Part shown: piece by piece, positions 33,682 through 44,330 of the stretch
How positions within the stretch are numbered: position 1 is the first letter of the stretch
How the letters are laid out: each line of letters begins with the position of its first letter
NCBI RefSeq assembly: GCF_001540865.1
Contig: NC_033641.1
Coordinates: 10,427,756 to 10,491,755 of the forward strand
Direction of reading: 5' to 3'
Source: Ananas comosus
Taxonomy: Eukaryota; Streptophyta; Magnoliopsida; Poales; Bromeliaceae
DNA length: 64,000 bases
The notes under the pieces: generated by a model
Databases searched by the model: none
The model's input: the letters and a program-made list of their open reading frames with translations, nothing else
What the model was told of the DNA's origin: nothing
Program-made: the position numbers and the translations under genes

Positions 33682-35166
33682 TCAACTCCGCATCATAAAC
33701 TTGTGGAGCTCTTCGGCTTCCACCCCCGTAAGCTTGACCCCGCATAGCGCACTTTTCTTCAAGACCTTTCTAATGCTCCGTGAGCCTGCCGCGGACATCG
33801 GCCCAGAGGTCTCCCCTTCCAGCAGTAAAGCCTTCCTCATTATCGCCCGATCAAGCGCCGGAACGTTACCTACAGACTTCAGCCTCTCACAAGCTCTGAT
33901 CGACCCACGACGCACGCACTGGTCGACCGCCAATCCACGACGCACGCACTGGGGAATCCCATCCGCCCCGGTCGCCTCACCGGTCAGGGGTACAATATTG
34001 GGGGCCAAGGTATTAACCCCCGATACGTTCCCCGTCGACGAACAGACGACCAAGTTGTCTGGCTTCAAAAAAAACTCCCCAACCATTGATCCGTGGATCT
34101 CCTTCGCAGCGGGCAAGTGGGGAACGAAGCTTTCAGCACAGTGGGCATGGATCTCCTTCGCAGCGGGCAAGTGGGGAACGCATCTGTCAGCACAGTGGGT
34201 GGGGGTGTTCCCCGGTGCGCGTTCCCGTCTTGCCGACCCAAGGCAGGCAGCCTCCACCTTCGGGTCGATCTCCAGTCCACCTGCCGACCCGGCGGGAATG
34301 TCGTCGCACAAGACGGGCTCCCCTCCTGTACCACTTGCACCTCCTGTACCTCCAGCCGACGGGCCCAGGGGAGAAGGGGGGCGTGCGGGGCCGATCTCCA
34401 GTCCACCTGTCGGCCCGGCGGCAACGTCGCCGCAGAAGACGGGCTCCCCTCCTGCACCTCCTGCACCTCCAGCCGACGGGCTCAGGAGAGAAGGGGGGCG
34501 AGCGGGGCCGATCTCCAGTCCACCTGCCGGCCCGGCGGCAACGTCGCCGCACAAGACGGGCTCCCCTCCTGCACCTCCTGCACCTCCAGCCGACGGGCCC
34601 AGTAGAAAAGGGGGGCAAGGGGGGCTCGGGCGACAGACCGTGGCAAGGGGGCCCGAGTGCTGAGGCGCTACAGCCAAAGAGAAACGCAACATCCCTCCTG
34701 TTCCGGCGACAGAACTGTCCGTAGGCCCCCACGAAAATCGAAAAATGGCCCCAGCTCCGTGCAAGCCAAGTCGGCCTCTTCCCTGCGCGCCTGGCGTGGC
34801 CCGCAGAAAGAGACCAGAACCGAGCCCATCTCCAAAACTGAGCCCATCTGCTTCTGGGACCAAGCTGGCTCTCTGCAAGCACCTCCCCTCAATAAAGTGT
34901 GGGGCCTGCGAATCCGGGTCGGGCCCGAAATCCCAAGCTCCTTGCGGGCCAAGTCGACCCCACCCTTCCGAGACTTGCGTGGCCCGCGGAGCAAGTCCGA
35001 TCTCGAGCCCCTTCCGAAGCCCGAGCCCATGCGGTTCCGGGACCGAGTGGGCCCTCAGCTTGCTCCTCCCCTCACAGAAGTGAGTAGGCCGCGGAACAAG
35101 GCCGAGCCCGATGCCAAGAGGTTTCGGGGTCAAGAGGGCCCGCTTCGCACAACAGCCGACACCCAC
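33682..35166 (-). CDS. GC-rich repetitive frame between LINE ORF1 and ORF2
   Basis: A 494-codon frame overlaps the end of ORF1 by 37 bp, lies in the -1 frame relative to it, and ends 62 bp before the ORF2 ATG. I recognise no domain. It is rich in Gly, Ala, Pro and Arg and built from tandem repeats: three units containing GEPVLCGDVAAGPAGGLEIG, two containing CVPHLPAAKEIH, two of QCVRRG, and looser units of about 60 residues near the N-terminus. It is most simply the C-terminal part of ORF1 cut off by a frameshift. An independent third ORF is less likely. The opposite strand is also open here because of base composition, so openness alone is weak evidence. Confidence 0.45.
   Translation of the reverse strand: MGVGCCAKRALLTPKPLGIGLGLVPRPTHFCEGRSKLRAHSVPEPHGLGLRKGLEIGLAPRATQVSEGWGRLGPQGAWDFGPDPDSQAPHFIEGRCLQRASLVPEADGLSFGDGLGSGLFLRATPGAQGRGRLGLHGAGAIFRFSWGPTDSSVAGTGGMLRFSLAVAPQHSGPLATVCRPSPPCPPFLLGPSAGGAGGAGGEPVLCGDVAAGPAGGLEIGPARPPSLLSPSAGGAGGAGGEPVFCGDVAAGPTGGLEIGPARPPSPLGPSAGGTGGASGTGGEPVLCDDIPAGSAGGLEIDPKVEAACLGSARRERAPGNTPTHCADRCVPHLPAAKEIHAHCAESFVPHLPAAKEIHGSMVGEFFLKPDNLVVCSSTGNVSGVNTLAPNIVPLTGEATGADGIPQCVRRGLAVDQCVRRGSIRACERLKSVGNVPALDRAIMRKALLLEGETSGPMSAAGSRSIRKVLKKSALCGVKLTGVEAEELHKFMMRS
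33905..34626. repeat. Tandem repeat arrays inside the LINE
   Basis: Three arrays: 30-bp units at 33905-33964 (CCACGACGCACGCACTGG), 54-bp units at 34095-34202 (GATCTCCTTCGCAGCGGG), and three units of 126 and 117 bp beginning GATCTCCAGTCCACCTG at 34267, 34393 and 34510. All unit lengths are multiples of three, so copy number can change without breaking the frame. Confidence 0.9.
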
Positions 35167-37217
35167 CCCTGCCCGGATCTCGAGGTGGAAGAGAAGATCC
35201 CATGCATCATGCTAGCTCGCTTTCCCCAGATATAGTAATAAATGCCTTGGTTCATCTTTACGCTTCCCTTAGGCTCCGAATTCGAAGCTTTGACAAAAGC
35301 AAATCCTTTCGCCTTCGGAAAATCGCCGCCCGCCGCCACGTCAGATATCACATTAACTGCAACATCAACATTAGGCGAATTCGAAATCCCGACCGTTGGC
35401 CCTCTCGTTCCGACGATCGCCGGGCCCATCCAGGTTGTTTTCTCCAGACCCAGCCGTCGAGAGTCGGCCGGAGTGGGAGCAGATTTCCCACGCAGCAAAG
35501 CGTCTGGAGCAATAACATCTCTCCTCCTGTCTCGAATTTCTGACGAGTTCCAAGATGCGTCCGTGCTAGAAGATCCGCCAGCCGACGATCGTCGCCCTCT
35601 AATCGATCCGGCTGAGTGGCGATGAGCTTCTGGACGGCTCTGCGAGGGGTCGTGACGATCGGTCCATTCGTTCGGAGGATTGCCAGGATCGATGACGTCG
35701 CGGCGGCCCCATCTCTCAAGCTGGATGAGCACCGAGAGCGAGTAATCCCCTACTGTGATTTCCAAGTTTTTCGGGATGTCGGAGAGGAAATTGACAGAGA
35801 TGAGACATCGGTATCCCGTGAGGTCCACCATGCGTGTCGAGAAGTCGTCCGCCCGTATGAAGCGACCGAAACCGTCGACCAACCCCGCCACCGTACGAGA
35901 GGACCAACATTCATATGGCAAACATACAAGCCGGATCCAAACGTTGTACGTGAGCGAGGCCCTTCGTAGCCCATGATAGGGATTCCAGGGGAAGCAGTGC
36001 AGTCTCAGGTTGTCCGGCGATAGGCTCTCTCTTCGGATCAGTTGATCTGCCGGCACCCACTCCGGGAGGAAGATCAGAAAGTCCCGCTGACTGAACTTGG
36101 CGACGTGAAAATCGGTCGGGAAGCCACCAAAACGACTCGCCAACCTGTTGGCAATCGTCTCTTGGGGGAAGTGACCAAGGTTCTTGGGGGGGAGTACGTC
36201 GACCAGAATCGCGTTGCGGCATCGATTCTGCCTGGTGTAGAAGTCTTCTGTCTGAGGAACAAACGCACTTAGGTAGGACGGTCGGGCCCTCATCTCCCTG
36301 TAAACCGCCATTGGTAAACGGTCCATGCAGGATCTTGCGACGTGGCCCGTCTTGAAGCAGCGCACACACCGGAGTGGCCCTCGACAACTAGCCGCCCGAT
36401 GATTAGTGCCCAGGCACCTAAAACACTTCCCCTTGAAGAAAGATTTGGGCGGGATCTTGGAGAGGGGAGTGAAGTTGGCACCCTGACTACGGCGAGTGGC
36501 TCGCAGAGGTGTGTGTATGGGTGTAAGAAGAGCTTCCTTGTACGTCTTGTTAAAACCTGTAGGTAAGGAGGATAAGTTCTTCCCGAATCCTGTGTCAGGG
36601 CACCTTCTATTGTTAATCGACGACGCGTCAGTTGGTTGTGGTATGGGAGTGGGGTCGTCAGGAAAACCGAGAGCGTTGTGAGTTAATGCAAGCCCTACTT
36701 CGTCAGCCCATATCACCCTCTTGTTAAATGCGGATCCTCCTTCAGACCTATGTAATCCAGGGTAGGTGCCCTCATTAACCCAAGGCTTCTTAACTATTGC
36801 CTTCGATCTCTCAGTCCTGCCATAGGAATGAACAGTCGCCGCTCTAGCTGAAGGGATAGCCGACGACGACGAAGAGGTAGGTCTCCCGCGAGTACCCGTC
36901 ACCGTCCGCCATTGAGTAGAACAGGCCTGTCCTCCTATCTTCTTGAAATCCGTCTTCTCATCCGTAATCCGATCTATAACTAGCGTTTTGCCTTTTTCCT
37001 CTTCCTTACCAGCAGTCCGATCAAAAACTCGCGCTTTGCCTTTTTCCTCATCCTCGCCAGTCTTTTCCTTTTTCCGATCACCACCATCATCCTCACCAGC
37101 CCTCTCTTTTCCTTTAACAGCCAAAGACTTGTTGGAGAGTATGCGGAGCTTGCCGAGGCCTTTGTCCGTCAGAGGCCCCGCCACCACGCGGTCCCACAGC
37201 TTCTCCAGCACCGCCAT
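35130..37217 (-). CDS. LINE ORF1: zinc-knuckle nucleic-acid-binding protein
   Basis: A 695-codon ORF starting MAVLEKLWDRVVAGPLTDKG. The N-terminal quarter is charged (Lys/Glu/Asp repeats). Two CCHC zinc knuckles follow near residues 265-300 (CFRCLGTNHRAASC and CVRCFKTGHVARSC). A DUF4283-like domain follows, with blocks RLASRFGGFPTDFHVAKFSQ, NVWIRLVCLPYECWS and VGDYSLSVLIQLERWG. The tail is Ser/Arg-rich. In plant LINEs ORF1 packages the RNA. The stop at 35130 lies in the overlap with the middle frame, so the native protein may have been longer. The start lies very near the 5' limit of the element. Confidence 0.85.
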   Translation of the reverse strand: MAVLEKLWDRVVAGPLTDKGLGKLRILSNKSLAVKGKERAGEDDGGDRKKEKTGEDEEKGKARVFDRTAGKEEEKGKTLVIDRITDEKTDFKKIGGQACSTQWRTVTGTRGRPTSSSSSAIPSARAATVHSYGRTERSKAIVKKPWVNEGTYPGLHRSEGGSAFNKRVIWADEVGLALTHNALGFPDDPTPIPQPTDASSINNRRCPDTGFGKNLSSLPTGFNKTYKEALLTPIHTPLRATRRSQGANFTPLSKIPPKSFFKGKCFRCLGTNHRAASCRGPLRCVRCFKTGHVARSCMDRLPMAVYREMRARPSYLSAFVPQTEDFYTRQNRCRNAILVDVLPPKNLGHFPQETIANRLASRFGGFPTDFHVAKFSQRDFLIFLPEWVPADQLIRRESLSPDNLRLHCFPWNPYHGLRRASLTYNVWIRLVCLPYECWSSRTVAGLVDGFGRFIRADDFSTRMVDLTGYRCLISVNFLSDIPKNLEITVGDYSLSVLIQLERWGRRDVIDPGNPPNEWTDRHDPSQSRPEAHRHSAGSIRGRRSSAGGSSSTDASWNSSEIRDRRRDVIAPDALLRGKSAPTPADSRRLGLEKTTWMGPAIVGTRGPTVGISNSPNVDVAVNVISDVAAGGDFPKAKGFAFVKASNSEPKGSVKMNQGIYYYIWGKRASMMHGIFSSTSRSGQGWVSAVVRSGPS

Positions 37218-37260
37218 TCTCTTTGTTTAAGATAGTAACACTATATGAGAATTAATAAAG

Positions 37261-38208
37261 CAGGATAGAAAGGGCGCCACGTTTGGATAGGAATTAGTGG
37301 TGCAGAATATTTTAAACTCCATTTTAAGTGCTTGGTCAACCAACCATGTTCTTGTTTTTAATCCTTCGCCGTTAACGTACTAACCTTGTTTCTTTGTCCC
37401 TTTTTATGATCCTTCCTTTGGGTTACAATAATTAATGAAAAACCTATGAAAAGCCTATAAGAATTGTCTACATCTAGTATGCATGGTATGACTAAGTGCA
37501 TGCCATTTCCTGTACCCAAAGATATCCTCAAATCTCTTCATATCTAGTTTCTGAGGATGATTCTATTCTCCTTTTCTCTAATTTGTGTGTTCTTGTCGGT
37601 TCATGTAATCAGAACCAACATGCATGGGGAGAGAAAAATATATTTATATGTGGCAGACAAATTTATGTAATAGGGTTTAATTTAAATTTTATATCTAGGC
37701 CGGCTCTCCAAAGATTCTTAGCAAGTTAAGAACAAGCAAATACAGATATATAAAGAAATTAATGAAAGAGTTCGCAATACATTTTGTGGTGGCGGAGCAT
37801 GTCTTTTGCTCTACAGTTTGTTGGCTTAAACGGGTTAGTATTTCTACCATGTGGTGGGCAGCCAGGTTGGACCCAGCTATGTTTAAAATGGCCGGAGGTC
37901 GGATTGGATCGAGTCATATTCGAAATGGCGTCGGACTGGTTGGGTCGAGTCACATAGCGGAGCATGTCTCGTGGATGGCGGAGCATGTCTCGTGGATGTT
38001 TTGTCTGGACAATTTAAATGAATTGGTTGTATTTTTTTAATGGTTCGGGTTTTTAGAATTAATGATTAGTGTTAGCCACAATCGACTCTTGTAGGCGCTA
38101 TGTTTGTACGTTTTAAGTTAATTGATCGTATCTTTCTAACAACTCGAGCTTTTGACATTAATGAGTAGTGTTAACGATTCAACACTCAAATTCTCTGTCT
38201 ATATATAT
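37261..38208. other. Intergenic DNA with small tandem repeat
   Basis: A/T-rich with no recognisable coding sequence. A 21-bp unit GCGGAGCATGTCTCGTGGATG is tandemly duplicated at 37957-37998. A diverged relative (GGCGGAGCATGTCTTTTGCTC) lies near 37791. Confidence 0.6.
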
Positions 38209-38443
38209 GGAATTGAGCTTTTATACTTTTAAAAATATTAAATTATTGGTGCTTATAAGTTTTCAGCCCTTGGATTAAGGGATGTGCATTTATGATGATA
38301 GTGATCGCCTAGAGTTGAGTGGGTGGTTGGTTGAATAGTATGATCTAACAGATAGAAATGGTCAAAAGGGTAGCTTTGACCGCCAAAAGTTTTATAAGCA
38401 CCAAGTGTTTGGTGCTTTTACAAAGCACTATAACTGGACTCTT
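38209..38443. mobile_element. Palindromic MITE E, relative of MITE C
   Basis: The left part has TTGGTGCTTATAAGTTTTCA and the right part its inverse around 38390-38420 (TTTATAAGCACCAAGTGTTT). The interior (CCTAGAGTTGAGTGGGTGGTTGG) is the inverse of MITE C's (CCAACCACCCACTCAACCCTAGG). It is flanked by short TATATA tracts. Non-coding. Confidence 0.7.
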
Positions 38444-41400
38444 ATGTATATTTATTTACAAGATTTTTTTTCTTTTGCTTAGCCTAAGTAGACCATTAAC
38501 CTTTTAGATATTGCTTGTGTAGGTATACGAGTTATGACTGTGTACTTTTCTTTTCTCTTTCCATCAATAAATTGTATAAAAAATCACCTTAAGTTTTACA
38601 TTAAAAAAAACAAAAAAAAGTCTTAAAAAACCAATTTATTCCAAATGCTAATTAGAGCTTTCACAATGATGGTGGGTGTTGGATCTTAATGTAATTTTGA
38701 GCTAATAGATACGAGTAAGCTCCTACAAACTTTTATTGGGTTTTGGTAAATAAATAAGCTTATAAATTAATTATTCATTTGAGAAGAGAACATTCGATCT
38801 AGTTTCTTCACTAACCCTTCCTGTCACCACCTCCTCATGAATCAATAATCCTACTCCAAATGCCTGGTTCCTTTTGGGCTATTTTTTTAAAACGTCACTG
38901 TTGAGAAGGACCAATTGTTATGAATTAAGTAAAGAGAAACATGTATGCATCATTTGTTTACGTGTCTAGCCTAGGTGAGTTTGCTGGGGATGGGATTTAC
39001 TTGAAGAAATGAAAGAGGTGTACGAGGACTCGCGCACTTTTTTGCCACGCAAATTGGGTTTTGTGTTTTAGCCACGTGGTCGTAATTAAGCTTCTGTCAT
39101 TGAAGAGCTATATATTTAGCCACACGTACAGTTTTGGTTGTATGTACATTTGAATTTACTACTCGAACTTATTGTTGCGATGTAGATTTAATCAGTTGTT
39201 TGTACGTTTGAATTTATGATTATTTTGAGTTACTACACCAACGTCCAATTGTTGTAGTTGAAACAATAAGCAAAATGTCTAACTACGTACCACAGTCACA
39301 AACAAATCAAACGCATGCAGTCCCAATTCATGTAATGTAAGAGACAGGGGGAGGGGAGTGAAAGAGTGAGCATTAATTGTTACATGAGATAGAGAGATAG
39401 GAAGGTACATAAGGGGGTACTCGCCTCTCTAATATAAGGGGGTATATCCTATTGAAGACACTCTCAGATCCGGTATTTCTAATAGAGCAATCCGCTGCTA
39501 GGAATATGGTTCAAAGGGGCTGTGAAACAACCGTTGTACTTTAAAAACTTAACCTGTTAGAGAACGATATTTAAATATTTTTATATTTAACACTCCTCCT
39601 CACGTCTGGGCTCACTTTTTAGTCGGTCTATGATGTGGGCTTGAATTAAATGGGAGGAAATTAATATGCTAGTTGTCTGGTGTGACTCGAACTCAGGACC
39701 TCCTGTTTTGATACCACGTGAAACAGCCGTTGTACTCTAAAAGCTTAAGCTGTCACAGAAGGGTGTTTAAACATTTTTATATTTAACGGGGGTTTATTCA
39801 GGAACATTAGTTCTTATATAAAATAATAAAATTTGTAAGTGCATTTTCCAACTATATTGAAACAAACAAAAATATATAGTTTTGGTCCACTCAACTTCGG
39901 TCAACCAAATATAGTTGTAACTACTGAAGTCCCAAGTTTGAAATCTAGTTACTTCACATTAATAGTTTAGTTTATTTTTAAAAATGAATGAAGCATATAA
40001 TATGATATCTTTACATTTTAGAAAAATTAAATCGCATTTAGAAAATATATGGAACCGTAAGTTAATTTGAAATACAATGTAGATGAGCTTTACCTACAAG
40101 GCACGAGTGCCATTATTTAGGGTTCTACCATGCACAACGATCGATTGCATATTCTGGGGAGGTACTGGCATTTGGTGTGGCTACCAACCACTTCTGTGTA
40201 AGGTTCAGATGAGAAAATACTAATTCCTTCATTCTTGGAATGGTAATTCCAAGTATGGGTGATGTCACGACTATAGTGTAAATCTTGTACTCATCTATCT
40301 AAGGATTTTATTTTATTTTTTGTTGATTCTGGTATTTAAAGAAAAGAATTGATAAGACTAGTAAAAAAGAAATATTAACTCTTTGACATATAGTTAGATA
40401 GATATGGCGCAAGATTTACGCCCACTCTTTGACATATAGTTCTTTACACTACTTCTAAGCAAAAAATGTCGAAAAATGATACCTAAAGTTGAAGTTTTTG
40501 TTTGGATAATTTTTACTTGTTCAGAAATAAAAATAATCAAATAGAACATTGACTTAAGGGCTCGAATATATAGCGATAACTGTACTACAATTTTAACTGC
40601 ATACAGATAGAATACAGATAGAATTATATAGTGTTTGGTTTGTTTGATTTAAATTGCATTGAAGGAAGAAAAGAGTCTTTCGTCTCCCGCTCCACTTACT
40701 TGGAGGATCAGGGCGGATACGGAGCAGGTTATATATTTTTTTATATTTTTTGTTCTCATTTATCGTCTCATTTGGGACGGATCGGGGTGGAAGCTCCACC
40801 AACCTGGATCCATTTGCATCCCTACTTTCGCTAGAGATTTAAACTGTATCTCATGTTTTGAGAATTGATTACCTGATAGAGAGAAAAACCAAATTAGGAG
40901 GCACACCTGCGAGCTGATGATGACCTACGGATTTGATAAAACAAATTAATTGCTGCTACTCTTCCGCATTATTGGTCTCATTATCTTAGTTTTACCTATC
41001 CTTGCACTTCTTCCTTTCACAGGTGTCTTGCTTCCATAGTTTTTGATTTTTTTTTTTCATTTTTTTTTTTGAACTACTTTTGTTTCTCTGTTGACTCTGC
41101 AATATTCTACTCCAGGTGATACCCTTAGAAGGATAATTAGGTTATCTAATGCCAATTATTTTCTGATCCCATAGGCCACTGTTTTTTGTACCTATATATG
41201 GCCCATAATTAAATGCATAGTTGGTTAGTGTGACTCATATAACTCATCTGAAATAAAGTGTTTCCCTGTCACTCTTGTGAGGGCTTAGCCCCCTGTGCCC
41301 TAGCCCCTACTAAATACACTGTTTCTTTTTCCTTTTTGAGTACATAAAAGCAGTTGGATGTCTTATTATTGCCCAACCATTGCTAACCTAAAAGATCATG

Positions 41401-42463
41401 TAAATGGCACTCACAAGATTGTCTAAAAAAGATGGCTTGGTTGTTTATTTCTTCTCCTATTCACTATAGNAAAAAAAAAAAAAAAAAAAAAAAAAATCCT
41501 CTGATCTTATCTTATTTTATTTCCAACAAATGCGACGTGTTCAGTTGACGCCCTATCAAATTTCAACTACTGTATTACTTTCGAGAAGCATCGAGAAGTA
41601 GCAAGTGACACTTTTTTTTTTTTTCCTTTTTTTTTTTTAAACTCTTTTTGGATCTAAAACTACGTGTGGAGGCTATTGGTTGTGTTTCGCTTTTTAATCT
41701 CTTTTCGCTGGATTGTGACAACACCGCACGGGGAACTCGTGTGATTGTGAAATGTGGATGAGATGCTTCACCTGCTGGGCACAAATGTTTTTTTTTTTTT
41801 TTAAAGCTTAAAAAATAAATTTATTTGCAAAATTTGAATCAATGAGAATTCGAATTTGAAATCTTAAGTATCAATCATTAACCATTTTGCCACTTGTATA
41901 GGGATAATTGGAGCTGTGTACAATTGTTAGCTGAAACAGAACTCGGTTGGATCTTAGAAGCTCCCATTTGTATAAAATACTGTATACGTAGTATCAAGGC
42001 CTTGGGTACTGATCGTCTATAGCGCAAGTAACAAAGAGCTTGCTTGTTAGTACCTAAGGTTCTAATTTTCAAACTTAGTTGCTTTATATTTTTAGCTAAA
42101 TTTATTTTTTAAAAAAAAATTAAATAAAGCGAATAGCATACTATTTTTCACTCAAACGAAAAAAAAAAAAAAAATAACGGAAATGTCGAGCTTAACTTGG
42201 AGTGTTGATTTTAGAATTTGGCACAGGAGAACACTAGTTGGAGCACATATACATGGGCTTGGACCTATGTTTCGTTTATTAGCTAATAGGCTTGGGCCTC
42301 AATTTACCACGCCGTACTCGGGCTTCGCTTTTGCCTTTGAATGCTTTGGACCATGTTTGGTTTTTTAATTTAATTTAATTTTATTATATTCCCTTTTTTG
42401 CTACTCATTTGGGGTGTGAGTGGTTAGTGGATTAACAATCATCAAGAATCATTTAATTTAGGA
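38444..42463. other. Repeat-rich intergenic stretch
   Basis: No gene is recognised. It holds the 70-bp direct repeat pair at 39522-39787, several A- and T-runs, a single N at 41470 next to an A-run (probably a closed gap) and a region at 40625-40860 that might be a small element (starts near TGTTTGGTTTG) without clear ends. ORFs here are short and of low complexity. Confidence 0.5.
39522..39787 (-). repeat. Direct 70-bp repeats around a tRNA-like box
   Basis: Copies at 39522-39591 and 39718-39787 share GTGAAACA(A/G)CCGTTGTACT and ATTTTTATATTTAAC, 196 bp apart. Between them on the minus strand is TGGTATCAAAACAGG followed by GAGTTCGAGTCACACC, resembling RNA polymerase III A and B boxes. This could be a tRNA-derived SINE or a scrap of a retroelement. 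No CCA end or poly-A was found to settle it. Confidence 0.4.
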
Positions 42464-42810
42464 AAAGTTTCAAATACCAGTGATTTCGCATTTTATTTTA
42501 GCACCTTATGATTTAAAGTGTATAAATTTAGTACCTGTGATTTTATTTTTTATTTTTATTATTTTATTCATTAATTTTTTTTATTAAATCAGTCACAAGG
42601 TTAGAATTAAAAGGTACTAAAATGAATATTTGATAAACCTAAGTGGGGTATCTAAAGTTTTTTTATATATAATTTAACGAAATGTTAACAAAGGAGATAA
42701 CGAAAAAATAAAAATAAAATCACAGAATACTAAATTGATACACTTTAAATTATAAAATGCTAGAGTAAGAAAATATAAAATCAGTGGGATGGTATTTGAA
42801 GTTCGTCTTT
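42464..42810. mobile_element. Palindromic MITE F (CTTCAAATACCA family)
   Basis: The left arm (TTCAAATACCAGTGATTT, then TTTAAAGTGTATAAATTTAG and TGTGATTTTATTTTT) is repeated inversely at the right arm, ending GGTATTTGAAGTTCG. The arms are about 110 bp. A family member lies at 59858-60196. No ORF. Confidence 0.75.
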
Positions 42811-42904
42811 TAATTTAATAACATGTATTTCGTAAAGCTATGGAAGAACTAGCCTTGCGCTTGTGGTCTATTTCGAAATGACTATCAACTTTTATGTCTG
42901 TAAA

Positions 42905-44091
42905 CCCTAAAAATGTCTGTAAAAGCAAGCGAGAAGGTGGTCTAGGCATTCTGGATGTAGGGGCCATGAACTGTGCCCTTCTGACCAAATGGTGGTGGAA
43001 GTTTCAAGAGGCACCACATCTACAGTGGAATAAGATAATCCAAGATCTCTACTACATAAGGAGAAAACCTTTGATGGAAGGCAGGTCATTTAGGCCCCAG
43101 TCCCATTGGTGGAAGGGAGTACTTAGCCTCAAAGCCATTTTCAAATAGGGATCCACCTACAAACTAGGCAATGGAAACTCTATCGACTTTTGGCTTGACC
43201 GCTGGTGTGGGAAAACCACACTAGGCAGCGCGTTCCCGAAGATCTACCAGATATCTAACAGAAGATATCTGAAGGTCAGCGAGGTCTTAACAAGTGACGG
43301 TTGGAACTGGAATGGGATTTTCGGCACTGACCCTGAAATTTTAATAGGGCTCGAAGACGACATTGCAGAGCTGAAGGATAGGTTATCACATTTTTATCTT
43401 GGCCAAAGTCCGGACCAGATATTTTGGCGGTGGAGTTCAAATAGGCTATTCTCGGTGAAATCGACTTATCTAGCGCTAACCGACGGGGGAACAAGGGATC
43501 CGGGTCTTAACGAGATCTGGGGACTCCATATTCCTCTTAAAGTCAAAGTATTCTGTTGGCTCGCTCTTAAGAAGAGGCTCCCCACAACCGACTTACTGGC
43601 GAAGCGTGGCTGGGTCGGAAATACCGTTTGTGTACTTTGCGGAGTGGAAGACGAATCCGTCGATCACCTGTTCACGAGGTGTGTATTTACTAAGTTCATT
43701 ATTGTGATGGAAGTGACCGGTATACAGGTGACAGACCTGGATAATGATGTAATTCGGGTTTGGGAAATGTGGAGGTTAAGGAAAGGTGGACCCAAGACGA
43801 GAAGCACCCTCTCCGTATTAGTAGGATGCTGGTGGTCCATCTGGTTGGCAAGGAATGATACGATTTTTAGAGGTGTTCAACTGAACCCTTCGAACATAAC
43901 TCGCAAAGTTAAGCAGCTGTTGAAGGATTGGGGCCTCCTTATCCCAGTAAGGCGGATCGTTTAATCTGTAGTTTTTTTTTTTTTTTTTTTTTTTCGCCCC
44001 CCAGAGGCCTTAGCTGCCTCATCCCTATAGCCTAGTTCATATTCCTAATGAATGAAGCGGATAACGTGCTAACTTTTTCTCAAAAAAAAAA
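42905..44091 (+). mobile_element. 5'-truncated LINE copy 2
   Basis: It encodes only the C-terminal part of ORF2 (after CKSKREGGLGILDVGAMN), through WWWKF, the zf-RVT block IPLKVKVFCWLALKKRLPTT and CVLCG...HLFTRC, to a stop at 43964. A single in-frame TAG at 43146-43148 breaks it. The frame is otherwise open. The 3' tail is AATGAATGAAGCGGATAACG then TTTTTCT and an A-run ending at 44091. ACTTTT occurs before the 5' junction (about 42888) and after the A-run, a possible short target duplication. Related to the 30-37 kb LINE but clearly diverged. Confidence 0.85.
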
Positions 44092-44213
44092 CTTTTGAGG
44101 ATTTTGATTTAATTATCTAACGTTCAAACTAATTAAATTTTATGCAAATTAATGGCTCTCCGTTATATAATTTGGGTAGGGTGTCCACTTTAATAGAAAT
44201 GTAATCATATAAT

Positions 44214-44330
44214 ACTAGTGAAGTGACCCGCGCTTTGCGGCGGATAAATACTACTAAAATTAAAATTAATAAATAATAAAATATCAATATAATTAAAAAA
44301 ATATTAATAAAGAACAAAATATCATCAAAT
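44214..44330. repeat. ACTAGTG...ACCCGCGC repeat, fragment
   Basis: ACTAGTGAAGTGACCCGCGC is followed by A/T-rich DNA up to the LINE copy 3 junction. The same start occurs at 45524. It is probably a fragment of a dispersed non-autonomous transposon of unclear class. Confidence 0.45.

Larger units (their letters stand above)
29819..37260 (-). mobile_element. Near full-length L1-type LINE retrotransposon
   Basis: On the minus strand the element runs from near 37260 to an A-run at about 29826-29819. It carries ORF1 (zinc knuckles), a GC-rich middle frame, ORF2 (endonuclease plus reverse transcriptase) and a 3' tail ending TGAATGAAGCAGGTAGC...TTTCTCA(n). The 3' end is clear. The 5' end is uncertain because ORF1 starts within about 45 bp of recognisably different DNA, and I found no convincing target-site duplication. 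ORF2 is open throughout, so the insertion is probably young. Two 5'-truncated relatives lie at 42.9-44.1 and 44.3-44.9 kb. No long terminal repeats are present. Confidence 0.9.

Noticed and set aside
33440..34663. 407-codon ORF on the + strand inside the LINE
   Set aside because: It lies opposite the ORF2 start and the repetitive middle frame and is open because of GC content and tandem repeats. The minus strand carries the LINE domains.
35130..35145. GGGCCCT as a -1 ribosomal slippery site
   Set aside because: Its register relative to the ORF1 codons is wrong for simultaneous slippage, and no obvious downstream pseudoknot was seen.
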